Made by a program: the position numbers and the translations under genes
From: Ceratobasidium sp. AG-K
Lineage: Eukaryota > Basidiomycota > Agaricomycetes > Cantharellales > Ceratobasidiaceae
NCBI GenBank assembly: GCA_037039685.1
Contig: JAWNGF010000011.1
Span: forward strand, 248,001 to 312,000
DNA: 64,000 nucleotides
Direction: 5' to 3'
Shown: one piece after another, positions 35,396 through 45,900 of the stretch
Numbering within the stretch: position 1 is the stretch's first letter
How the letters are laid out: each line of letters opens with the position of its first letter
The notes under the pieces: generated by a model
What the model saw: the letters and a program-made list of their open reading frames with translations, nothing else
Database searches by the model: none
Told to the model about the DNA's origin: nothing

Positions 35396-35657
35396 GAGTG
35401 ATAATAAAAACTAGTTTAATCTACTATATACACTGGATCGCGCAAAAAGAACGAAGAAACTCGACCTGTATCTAGAGCGGGAGAGTCGAGCGTGAGCCTA
35501 GGACAACGGTAATTTCAAATACGTACCTCTGTCTCTTTCCCCACCTGCGTCGCCGTGTCATTCCTCGAAATATTGAGCTAGTCGTCTGAAAGTTGGTAGG
35601 AAGGGGCTTGGGGATGGTGGAAGGCTACAGAAAAAAAATTAGCCCTCGAATCGCGCC

Positions 35658-38198
35658 ATGGAGTTCGTTTTCGGCTCGACGCCCGAGGAGATCGACAGGG
35701 TCGCACGAAACCGTCCTCTCACTCGTGTGGATTGGGTTGGACTCGAGACTTACCGGCGTATGGGGATAGTTCCACGCCGTTTCCAAGTGGACTTTGGCTT
35801 GGCCGTCGACGCGGGTCAGGACGTTATCTGCGTGGCGGGTACTGGGTCGGGCAAGTCGGTTGCCTTCATCATTATTCACGTTCTCTGCGAGGACGCCATT
35901 ACCTGGATCGTTTCCCCGCTCAACGTGATAGAGAACCAGATGGCCAGGGTATACACCGACGCCGGATTCCCTGCCGTGGCCGTGAATGCTTCGACATGCA
36001 CACCGGAATTGATCGCAGTACGTTTACAGCGCATACATTCGCAAAAACTTACTGGGGTGCAAAGGAAATCAAAGCGGGAAAGTACAAGGTTGTTATATCA
36101 TCTCCAGAAGCCTATAAAGATGCAAATAAGTTGCGTTTGGTCATTACATCGCCTGAGCTCGCTCACAAGAAGCACGCCACGATTGTCGACGAGGCGCACT
36201 GCATTTCGACGTGGGGCGCGTCCGGCTTTCGCAAGGAGTATGAGCGAATTGGCGACATGCGAGTGTTCATGCCGGATCCCAAAAATTCGCCTATGTGTGC
36301 TGCAACGGCGACTTTGACCCCAAAACTTCGACAGGGTGTTATTCGTTCACTCCACATCAACCGCAACCATTTTTCTATCAATATCGGCAATTGGCGACGC
36401 AATCTTCGCTATGGCTTACACGTTATGCAAGGTGGTCAACAATCTTACTCGGAAATACGGCGTTTCTTCACCCCTCACGCACCAAACTTTATGGATATGC
36501 CGCAAGCACTCATCTTTGTCGAAAGTTACAATGCCGCACATGCAATCGCTCACGAGTTGAGGGAGCATTACGGGTTATCTGGCAAGGAAGCCAGCAATCT
36601 CATTACAATCTATCATTCGCTCATAGACAATGTCAGCAAGCAGCGCATGGAGCGTCACTTTAAGCAGGGAAAATGCCAGATCATGATTTGCACGGAGGCT
36701 ATGACAATGGTGAGTGAAAAACGAAAGTATATTGGACATATCTGCTATATTACATCGCATATAGGGTGCCGACTTTTCTGGAGTCATGCAGGTAATCGGA
36801 TTCCTGCCGCCGTCGTTGTTGGAGACGTGGTTACAGCGCGCCGGCTGTGGAGCGCGTGCTTTCTTCCTGGTCTGCATCTGCATCCTTATGGTTACCAGGC
36901 GTATGGTCCAGAAAGCGGCAGCCATGTGCAAGGAAGCCGGAATTGAGGTCGACCTGGTGTTATTAGCAATGAAAGTCGAGGAGGATGCCAAAGACGAGAC
37001 AATCGCAGTGGAACCAAGCGTGCCAGAGGAATCAGAGCCCATTGGCCAGAAGAAGCGGGGATTGTCAATCGAAATGGCCCGCTACATCGCTACTGGATAC
37101 TTGGGTGGATGTCTCACCGAGGTTATTGATGACGTATTCCAAAACCCCGCACACGAGTTGTGTTACGAGGTTGAAGGCTGCAAGAACTGCCTTAAGCACC
37201 GTATGGAGGCCGAGCCAGATAGATACCAAGACCAGCGCCAGGAAGCCAGCAGCCAGCAGCGGGAGCGAGTTGAAGATGTTGAATACCATGAGCTCAAGCA
37301 CAAGGTACCTGTTGCTCAGGCCAGAGGGCGGGTAGGAGCCGAGAGGAAACGATTTGTCGAAGGGCTGATGGCTTGGCAAGAGCAAAAGCTCCGGGCAACA
37401 CTCAAGGAGTATGACATTGACCTGGACAGCATCATGACCCAGAAAGAGCTTGATCGGATCGCCAAGGGCCGGGGAATTGACAGTCCGAGTGATTTCGACA
37501 AGCCCAAGATCAAGTGGCCGGGCTTGCATGACTGGCGCTTAGAGGTTGTGTCGCTTTTAGCAGAACTACAGCGTGTTGAGGATGAAAGAATTGCTGAAGC
37601 AGTGGAAAGGGCCCGAGTCAAAGCCGAGGAGACCCAGCGTGCACAGGAGGAACAGCAGGTTCAAGCTGAAGCAACCACTCAAGAAAAGCAAGCAGAAAGC
37701 CAAGCACAGGAAATGCAAAGGCTAGCCAGGAGGATCATCCAGTCAGACTTGCTGACGCAGTTGCACCCTGTCAATCATGCGGGATCTTCTTCAGTCCCTG
37801 CAGGGAGTTCTTTTGTGCTTCCATCTGGAAGCTCTCTCAATATGTTTTTGGTCCAGACATCTGATCAGCCCATGCGCACACGACCTGTTGGTCGTATGCT
37901 TGTGTCTGTTGCCGCTGGCCTGCCTTCCCCGACAACGCCGACAGCTGGTTTACCTCCCCCAATCCCATGGGCAATAGAAGCACAGCCAACTGCATCATCT
38001 TCATGCATGTTGACTCAGTTTAACAATACATTTATTCCTATCACACCAAACGCAATGCCTACTTCATCGTCAATGCCCCTTCCCCCTCCCAAGGACCAAA
38101 CGCCGAGCCGACCAAGCGCAACAACTAACTACACATGGATGGTGTTCAATCCAGGCCCGAGTGAGAAGAAGAAATGGGGGCAAAAGAAACGGGAGTAG
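35658..38198 (+). CDS. RecQ-family DNA helicase of the mobile unit (3 exons, about 812 aa)
   Basis: Exons are 35658-36017, 36065-36709 and 36765-38198, all in phase 0. Helicase motifs in order: Walker A AGTGSGKS (residues 60-67), WIVSPLNVIENQM, the RecQ-type box DEAHCISTWG (162-171), AATATLTPKLR (motif III), ALIFVESYNAAHAIA (IV), MICTEAMTMGADF (V) and QRAGCGAR (359-366, motif VI). In RecQ helicases motif VI reads QRxGRxGR, so Arg-363 has become Cys (TGT, one C-to-T from CGT) and ATP hydrolysis is probably impaired. Residues about 440-480 hold a Cys cluster (GGCLTEV, CYEVEGCKNC), like the RecQ zinc module. A Gln/Glu-rich coiled region and a Ser/Pro-rich tail follow. The start has strong context (gcgccATGg). 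The 3' end overlaps the DUF6589 gene by 53 bp on the other strand. Confidence 0.8.
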
Positions 38199-38651
38199 GA
38201 GGTCGGGATGTATGGGTTGGCGGAATGGTTGGAGATGGGGGTGGAGATTCAATATCCTCATACATTGGCCTGTTTGTTGTTGCCTTGAAATATATTTCGC
38301 GTTTGTTGTGGTATTTTTCAAATGCACCACGATCGCAAACAGCTTGGACACCAAACTTGCGTGCATCCTTGGGCTTGTTGGACCTTGGGACCACTCAACC
38401 GGGGACCACTTCATGTAATTGATGCTTTGCATGTGCTGCAACCAGTGCCTGAACATCCTTCTCGCGCTTTGGGTTCTTGTGAATCCATGAGTGGCAAATA
38501 CCGGTAATCTAGGAACAATCAATAATGGCATGGTAACTAGCATATATGCAGTTCTTACATTGCCTTCGACGTGCTCAACCACATCCATAAAGAATGGAAT
38601 AACGCCTGAGATCTTGCCGTACTGTTGCCAAGACGCATTCTGTGGCGGCGA
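38146..38651 (-). pseudogene. DUF6589 gene, 3' part, separated by the gypsy insertion
   Basis: This is the downstream portion of the gene whose 5' part is at 53119-55464. The exon from the insertion point runs 38651-38559 (PPQNASWQQYGKISGVIPFF, then DVVEHVEGN) and the last exon 38508-38146 (ITGICHSWIHKNPKREKDVQ ...). Within the last exon an in-frame TGA at 38395-38397 interrupts the sequence after EVVPG, and the same frame then continues with VVPRSNKPKDARKFGVQ to a natural stop at 38146. The stop fits CGA to TGA at a CpG. The C-terminal tail is Pro-rich. Family knowledge: proteins with this domain are abundant in Agaricomycetes and uncharacterised. Confidence 0.75.
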
Positions 38652-38656
38652 CCCAT
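38652..38656. repeat. 5-bp target duplication (CCCAT), left copy
   Basis: It directly precedes the TG of the outer gypsy LTR. The matching copy is at 53119-53123 after the final CA. It marks insertion into an exon of the DUF6589 gene. Confidence 0.92.
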
Positions 38657-39113
38657 TGTCGTGAGCCAGCTCACTCCATCGGACTCGCCTGTTGTCTCGC
38701 CCTCCTGTTCCCTTCTTTTGTGTCGTGTTTCTGTTTCCGCTTGCCGCGTTGCCACCTTCTTGTGGTTATTCTGTTACATTGTGTAACGCGGCTGTGCTTT
38801 GTATGAGTCATGTCTGTTCATACAGCATGACTCACATGGACACTCCTGACTGGCTGTTCTGTGTGACTCGTGTGGCTGCGCCTTGTATGACTCGGCTACT
38901 TCTTGAATATATATAGAGGACCAACAAGCCTGGTAACCCCAGCTTGTTTTGTCTCGTCAAAGCATCCCCTTTGAGTGACACTTAGAACCACCCCTACCCT
39001 CAAGAGCCTACAGACGCTTAAGTGTGTTGCGGTTCAAGAGGTCACTTAGGTCTTAGTGCTGTCCACTCTCCATCGCGGCTTGTCTCTTAGCCAACAACAA
39101 GAAGCTTACAACA
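38657..39113 (+). repeat. Outer element, 5' LTR (457 bp)
   Basis: It is paired with 52662-53118 by shared variants (GTTGTCTCG, GCATCCCCTTTGAG, AGCCAACAACAAG) that differ from the inner pair. It ends CTTACAACA (ACGACA in the 3' LTR). Confidence 0.93.
38804..38917 (+). promoter_or_regulatory. LTR promoter: four TGACTC-type sites and a TATA box
   Basis: TGAGTCA at 38804, TGACTCA at 38828, TGACTC at 38864 and 38888 precede a TATATATAG box at about 38908-38916. TGA(C/G)TCA is the established binding sequence of fungal Gcn4-type bZIP regulators. The other LTRs keep three or more of these sites. The expected start site about 30 nt further down falls on AGCTTGTTTTGT (38941), which matches the primer site complement. 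Confidence 0.5.
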
Positions 39114-39115
39114 TT

Positions 39116-39127
39116 ACAAAACAAGCT
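39116..39127 (+). other. Primer-binding site of outer element (self-priming type)
   Basis: ACAAAACAAGCT begins 2 nt after the LTR end and is the exact complement of AGCTTGTTTTGT at 38941-38952, inside the LTR where transcription should start. No tRNA 3'-end complement is visible. This fits the Tf1/sushi mechanism in which the mRNA's own 5' end primes reverse transcription. Confidence 0.65.
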
Positions 39128-39143
39128 TAATAAACACACAAAC

Positions 39144-40515
39144 ATGTCTATTCAAGAAGATGGAGGGTCACGTCCCTCATCCGTTATATCAACAAGAAGA
39201 GGACCCAGTCGGGCAGCAAGGCCCACAGGATCACTAAACAAACAAGATATTGCACAAACTCAAGCGGGAGGACCCGCCCGATCACGCCCCCAAAGTCAAA
39301 CATCAATGCCAGGAGCTTTCGGCATTCCGGACATGACAACGGTACAAGAGGAAGAACCCACTATCACAAACAGAGAACCAGGAGATCTCACGAATGACCC
39401 CACTCCAGCTGTAATTCGTATTCCAACTGCAACTCCAGGGCCATCACATCCCTTGTGGCCGCTAGGAACTAGAAGCCAGTACTTCTCCCCCCAACCCAAA
39501 GCCCATGGGGGTGTATCGCTTGTCCCCATTAGACCTCCTCCTACACCACACATTTCCAATGTCCCTACAGTTCCTCAAATTGGAGGAACCATCACCAATG
39601 CAGGACCAATTCCAGTGGCTTCCCAGCCAGTCACACCGGCTATTCCAGCACCACCATACATCCCACAGGGTTACTCCGAACAATCAGCCCCGGTACAGCA
39701 AAGCGCCGGTAACCCAGGAAGCTCAAGTTCTAGTTCCAGCTCCAGCGGAAGGACTGTAATTAGCAATTTAGATGACTTAGACGACCTTCTAGAAGGAAGA
39801 CACAACGCTACCATTAGGATTATAGACGGAATGAGAGTCACTATAGATCAAAGGCTTAGTGGTCTAGAACAAGCCACACAAGTTCTAGCGAACAACCAAC
39901 AAATCTTTAACGACTCCATCAACACCCTACAAGGAACCTTAACGGACATCCTGAACTCGGCAAGAAATGGCGAACATAATTCCTTCCTAGTCGGACAAGA
40001 TGTAACCCGCCTCCGAAACGAAGTTACCAACACCCAAGGATTAGTGAATAACGTACGCGAGGAACTCAACACTACCAGACAAGGGCAACTCGAATGGAAT
40101 GAGGCAGTAACACAAGGACTAGAAACCTTACGACAGGAGGGAGCCTCCTTCACAACCAAAATCACAGAAGTTCAGGAAACCATCAACAACATGCGGGAAG
40201 AAATGGACGAAGCATCCCTGCACGGGATCCCCTCTAGGCGATCAAATTCTCCACCTCATCCAGATGCGGAATCTACCAGGATCGACGAATTAGAATTAAG
40301 AATCCAACGGCTGACTGAAAACCCAAACACCGGTAGCGGACCACGTCGTCCCAAAGTGACTTGTCCAGAAGCCTTCGACGGAAAGAAAGGGGAAGGTGCC
40401 GAAATGTTCATCACACAAATGGAAAGCTACTTTTTACGCCTAGGCGACCAATACACTTCCAGCGAGGAAAGGATCCGCAAAGCCCTAGCAAACTTCAAAT
40501 CCGAGAACAAAGCTG
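39144..40515 (+). pseudogene. Outer gag, 5' part (disrupted)
   Basis: The ATG at 39144 opens a frame nearly parallel to the inner gag (MSIQEDGGS start; Ser/Pro-rich N-terminus; coiled region LDDLLEGRHNATIRIIDGMR; FDGKKGEGAEMFITQMESYF). It is cut at SENKA by the inner element at 40516. The remainder resumes at 47747. Confidence 0.9.
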
Positions 40516-40972
40516 TGTCGTGAGCCAGCTCACTCCATCGGACTCGCCTGTTCTCTCGCCCTCCTGTTCCCTTCTTTTGTGTCGTGTTTCTGTTTCCGCT
40601 TGCCGCGTTGCCACCTTCTTGTGGTTATTCTGTTACATTGTGTAACGCGGCTGTGCTTTGTACGAGTCATGTCTGTTCATACAGCATGACTCACATGGAC
40701 ACTCCTGACTGGCTGTTCTGTGTGACTCGTGTGGCTGCGCCTCGTATGACTCGGCCACTTCTTGAATATATATAGAGGACCAACAAGCCTGGTAACCCCA
40801 GCTTGTTTTGTCTCGTCAAAACATCCCCTCTGAGTGACACTTAGAACCACCCCTACCCTCAAGAGCCTACAGACGCTTAAGTGTGTTGCGGTTCAAGAGG
40901 TCACTTAGGTCTTAGTGCTGTCCACTCTCCATCGCGGCTTGTCTCATAGCCACCAAGAAGAAGCTTACGACA
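40516..40972 (+). repeat. Inner element, 5' LTR (457 bp)
   Basis: It starts TGTCGTGAGCC and ends TTACGACA. It shares GTTCTCTCG, CTCGTATGACTCGGCCAC and CACCAAGAAGAAG with 47285-47741. Confidence 0.93.
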
Positions 40973-40974
40973 TT

Positions 40975-40986
40975 ACAAAACAAGCT
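40975..40986 (+). other. Primer-binding site of inner element (self-priming type)
   Basis: ACAAAACAAGCT starts 2 nt after the LTR (CA|TT) and is complementary to AGCTTGTTTTGT in the LTR near 40,800. The two-base gap equals the bases that integrase normally trims. Confidence 0.65.
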
Positions 40987-41002
40987 TAACAAACATACAA
41001 AT

Positions 41003-42997
41003 ATGTCTATTCAAGAGGACGGAGGGTCATGCCCCTCATCCACCATATCAGCAAGAAGAGGACCCAGTCGGGCAGCAAGGCCCACAGGATCACTAAACGA
41101 ACAAGATATCGCACAAGCTCAAGCGGGAGGACCAGTCCGATCACGTTCCCAAAGTCAAACGTCAATGCCGGGAGCTTTCGGCAATACCGACATGACAATG
41201 GTACAAGAAGAAGATCCCACTATCAGGGGTAGAGAACCAGGGGACCTTACAAATGACCCCACTCCAGCTGTAATCCGCGTCTCAACTGGAAGTCCAGGGC
41301 CATCACGCCCATTGTGGCCACTAGGATCTAGGAGACAGTTCTTCTCTCCCCAACCCGAAGCTCATGGGGGTGTGTCGCTTGTTCCCATTAGACCCCCTCC
41401 TACACCACATATTCCCAACGTTCCCACAATCCCTCAAATCGGAGGAACCATCACCAATGTAGGAGCAATTCCAATAGCCTCTCAACCGGTTACACCAGTG
41501 ATTCCGGCACCACCCTATATTCCACAAGGTTACTCCGGGCAATTGGCCCAGGTTTCACAAAGGACCGCTGGTCCAGGAAGCTCAAGTTCCAGCTCCAGCA
41601 ACAATACTGTAATTAGCAATCTAGACGATTTAAACGACCTCCTGGAAGGAAGACACAATGCTACCATTAGGGTCATAGATGGAATGAGGGTCGCTATGGA
41701 CCGGAGGCTTAGTGGCCTAGAACAAGCCACACAAATCCTCGCAAACAACCAGCAAATCTTTAACGACTCCATTAACAACCTACAAGGCACCCTGACAGAC
41801 ATCCTAACTGCGGCAAGAAACGGTGAACACAATTCCTTCCTAGTCGGCCAGGACGTAACCCGTCTTCGAAATGAGGTTACCAACACCCAAGGACTAGTGA
41901 ACAATGTACGTGAAGAACTCAACACCACCAGGCAAGGACAACTCGAGTGGAACGAGGCAGTAACACAAGGACTAGAATCCTTACGACAGGAAGGAGCCTC
42001 CTTCACTACCAAAATCACGGAAGTTCAAGAAACCATCAACAATATGCGAGAAGAGATGGACGAAGCATCCCTGCACGGGGTCCCTTCCAGGCGATCAAAT
42101 TCCCCACCACATCCAGATGCAGAATCTACCAGGATCGATGAATTAGAGTTAAGAATTCAACGACTAACTGAAAACCCAAACATCGGTAGCAGTTCACGTC
42201 GTCCCAAGGTAACTCGCCCGGAAGCCTTCGACGGAAAGAAAGGAGAAGGTGCCGAAATGTTCATCACACAAATGGAGAGCTACTTCGTACGTCTAGGCGA
42301 TCAATACACTTCCAGCGAAGAAAGAATCCGCGAAGCTCTAGCAAACTTCAAATCAGAGAACAAAGCCGCCACTCACTGGGCACAAGTACTCTTACGATCG
42401 CTTAACCAAGGAGGAATCAACCAAAATCTTGCCTCATGGGAAAGCTTCAAGGCACACTTCATGGAACAGTTCAGCGACCCTAACAAAAAGGCCAAAGCCG
42501 AATCGGACATTCGTAAATGCAAACAGAACAACTCGGTGGCAAACTATGCTTTGGAATTCCGATACCTTCTGGTAGACGTAAACTGGGGACAGGAAGCCCT
42601 GATCAACCAATTCAAGGAAGGATTGAAGTCCGAAGTCAAAACCGAACTAGCTCGTTTCGAACTAACCCTGATCAATGAAGATGGAACAGAACGAGAACTT
42701 TCCCTTGACCGATGGATCTCAATCGCAATCTCTATCGACCAGAAATTGCAACAAATCAAGACCTCTACAGGGAAGAAGACAATGCAACCAACCACTAGCG
42801 GACAATCCTCTACAAAGCGGCTGCCCGATGAAGTTTACAAAGCTAGAATAGCAACCAACCGCTGCCTAAAATGCGGACAGGAAGGACACCGCTCATTCAA
42901 ATGCCCATCAAAGGAATGGATAACGACGGAACCTAGCGTTAAAGGAAGGGAAGCCACAATCGGAGAAGACTCGGGAAAAGAAGGGGTCTCCCTCTAA
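41003..42997 (+). CDS. gag: Gag polyprotein, inner element (664 aa)
   Basis: This is the structural protein of the retrotransposon particle. The first 230 residues are Ser/Pro-rich. Residues about 215-400 are predicted coiled and charged. The retrotransposon Gag domain lies near residues 410-580 (FDGKKGEGAEMFITQMESYF; LASWESFKAHFMEQFSDPNK; ALEFRYLLVDVNWGQEALIN). A CCHC zinc knuckle, CLKCGQEGHRSFKC, is near residue 623 and would bind the RNA genome. The frame ends with TAA 18 nt after GGGAAAA, and pol continues in the -1 frame. The start ATG lies 30 nt after the LTR. Confidence 0.93.
   Translation: MSIQEDGGSCPSSTISARRGPSRAARPTGSLNEQDIAQAQAGGPVRSRSQSQTSMPGAFGNTDMTMVQEEDPTIRGREPGDLTNDPTPAVIRVSTGSPGPSRPLWPLGSRRQFFSPQPEAHGGVSLVPIRPPPTPHIPNVPTIPQIGGTITNVGAIPIASQPVTPVIPAPPYIPQGYSGQLAQVSQRTAGPGSSSSSSSNNTVISNLDDLNDLLEGRHNATIRVIDGMRVAMDRRLSGLEQATQILANNQQIFNDSINNLQGTLTDILTAARNGEHNSFLVGQDVTRLRNEVTNTQGLVNNVREELNTTRQGQLEWNEAVTQGLESLRQEGASFTTKITEVQETINNMREEMDEASLHGVPSRRSNSPPHPDAESTRIDELELRIQRLTENPNIGSSSRRPKVTRPEAFDGKKGEGAEMFITQMESYFVRLGDQYTSSEERIREALANFKSENKAATHWAQVLLRSLNQGGINQNLASWESFKAHFMEQFSDPNKKAKAESDIRKCKQNNSVANYALEFRYLLVDVNWGQEALINQFKEGLKSEVKTELARFELTLINEDGTERELSLDRWISIAISIDQKLQQIKTSTGKKTMQPTTSGQSSTKRLPDEVYKARIATNRCLKCGQEGHRSFKCPSKEWITTEPSVKGREATIGEDSGKEGVSL
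42973..42979 (+). promoter_or_regulatory. Candidate -1 ribosomal frameshift site (GGGAAAA), inner element
   Basis: In the gag frame the site reads TCG GGA AAA, so the heptamer has the canonical X XXY YYZ register. The -1 frame is open from here into pol, while gag terminates at 42995-42997. It is also present in the outer copy (48351-48357). Confidence 0.65.
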
Positions 42998-42999
42998 CT

Positions 43000-45900
43000 G
43001 TGTGTGGAGAGACCAAGAAACCGGCAACGGAAACAATGTACTTTAGAGCGACAAATGAATCTACCATTGTTTACGCAAACGTTGCCGGAATCACAGAACC
43101 TATCCCAACCCTCATCGATTCTGGAGCATCAAAGAACTTCCTGGACATTTCATGGGCTCGATCCAATAACATTCCACTCATGGAACTCTCCACTCCTAGA
43201 AGAGTAATTGGAATCCAGGGAAAAGAACTCTCTCACCAAATACGTTTCAAAGCAAGGCTGGAAATAGAAGTAGAGGGAAGAACTTTCAAACAAGTCTTCT
43301 TCGCGATGCCTACTGGAGAAACTAAACTTATCCTCGGACTGGAATGGTTAGAAGAATCGAACCCTGTCATCGATTGGAAAACGAAGCACATATCATGGCA
43401 GACAGAAGCCATTCAAGCAAGGACGGCCTCAATAGACGACCTGCCTGAAGAATTCAAGGAATTTGCCGACGTCTTCAGCGAAGAAAAATTCAAGAGAATC
43501 CCTGACCATCGCCCATACGACTGCGCCATCGACTTCAAGGATGGAGCTGAACTTCCGAAACCAGCCAGACCTATCCCACTCTCTCCGGCAGAGTCGATTG
43601 CACTGAGAGAGTACTTGGATGAAGAAATCGCAGCAGGGAAAATCCGACCAAGCAAATCACCCATTGCATCACCTTGTTTCTTTGTCAAAAAACCGATCGA
43701 CCCCAAAAACCCAGAGGCAGTACGCCAACTACGACTTGTTCAAGATCTCAGAGGAGTAAACGCCATTACGAAAGACGATAGATTCCCAATGCCCCTGATG
43801 GAAGACCTCTTGGATAAAATCAAGGACGCAAAAATTTTCTCCAAAATCGATTTGCGCATGGGTTTTAACAATATCAGAATCAGGGAAGGAGACGAATGGA
43901 AAACAGCTTTCAGGACAAAAGAAGGACTGTTTGAATACGTCGTCATGCCGTTTGGACTAAAAAACGCGCCCGCCATATTCCAAAGATATATGAACCACAT
44001 CTTCCACGATCTGATCGACGTATGTGTCATAGTATATATTGACGACATCCTAGTCTTCTCTAAGGACAGAAGTCAACATGCCGTGGATGTCAGGAAGGTG
44101 CTAAAAATCCTGCTGGAAGAAAATCTATTCGCAAAGCTTCCAAAATGCGAATTCTTTGTTACCAAATTGACATATACCGGACTTGGAATCAGCGATTCAG
44201 GCATCTCAATGGAGGAAGAAAAAGTCAAGGCAATAAAAGAATGGAAGGAACCTAGAACGGTCAAACAAGTTCAGGCGTTCCTAGGATTCGCAAATTTCTA
44301 CAGAAGATTCGTCCCAAATTTCAGCCGTTTAGCGAAGCCCCTGACAACCTTAACAAGAAAGGAGAACAAATGGGAATGGGGGAACGATCAGCAGGAAGCT
44401 TTTGAGGCTCTAAAAACAGAAATCAGCAAAGAACCTACTCTACGCCATCCTAACCCTGACAAACCCTTTTTCCTGGAAACAGATGCAAGTGGAGTAGCAA
44501 TGGGAGCAATCTTGTCGCAAAGACAAGACGATGGCTACTTACACCCTATTGCTTTTCTTTCAAAGTCTTTCAACGAGGCTCAACTCAACTACGACGTCCA
44601 CGATAAAGAACTCATGGCTATCATAGAATCCTTAACACATTGGAGGCTATACCTTGAAGGAACAAGGGACCCTATCACCATCTACACCGATCATAGGAAC
44701 CTACAATTCTGGAAGGAAGCAAGAACATTCAACCGCCGACACGCAAGATGGCACCAATTGCTTGCTTCCTATAACTTTGACATCATATATCGCCCTGGAA
44801 TCCTGTCTTCAAAACCGGACCTGTTGTCAAGACGATCAGACCATGAGGATATCCCAACGCCCGAACAAGTTATGATATCTGTCGAAAGGTTCAAAGGATT
44901 TATGGGACAGATAGACACAAACATCATAGAGTCTATCAGGGAGGCTCAGGAAACAGATGAAGGATTGGCACAAATCAAAGAAATCTGCAAATCAAGGGAA
45001 ACGTTACCAAAAACCCTACAACACAGCGCAAAGGATTATGACTTCAAGGAGGGACTATTATGGTTCAAGGGAAGGATCTACGTGCCAGAAGATAAGGAAG
45101 CCAGACTGGCTATCATGCGGGTCCATCACGACTCAAAAATCGCGGGACATCAAGGACAGGCTAGAACACTGGAACTAATATCAAGAAGATACTTTTGGCC
45201 AGGAATGAAGCAAAGCATAAACAGATACGTGGAATCCTGCGAGACCTGCCAACGGACAAAGGGATCAAAGCAAATAGTACCAATCAAGCCTCTGGAGATT
45301 CCAAAAGGACCATGGGAAGACATAGCGTTCGACTTCGTAGTGAAGTTGCCAAAATCCAGAGGATCAGATAGTATCTTAGTAGTGGTGGACCGATTCTCAA
45401 GAATGGCACACTTCATACCCTGCAAAGAATCCCACACGGCAAGCGACCTTGCAAATCTTTTCGTCACGAATGTCTGGAAACTGCATGGTTTTCCAAAGAG
45501 CACAATCTCAGACCGAGGAACCACTTTCAATTCCAAACTTATGAAAGCCATTTACGAGAAAATTGGAACTAGCCCAGGTTTCAGCACCGCCTACCACCCT
45601 CAAACAGATGGAATAACGGAGAGAATCAATCAATGGATGGAAGGCTGGCTACGATCGTTTGTCAACTACAGGCAGGATGATTGGGCGGACTTATTACCAA
45701 TTGCGGAGTTCAGCTATAATCTACAGAAGCACCGCGTAACGGGTAGTTCCCCTTTCGAAATTGTCTACGGGAGGGAACCACTGTGGAACATCTCATCAGA
45801 AGAATCGGCGGTCCCAGAAGCAAACAGCATCACAGGAAAATGGCGCAAAATCCACGACGAAGCAATTGCATCAATGGAAACCCAAAGGCTCCCAGAAGAA

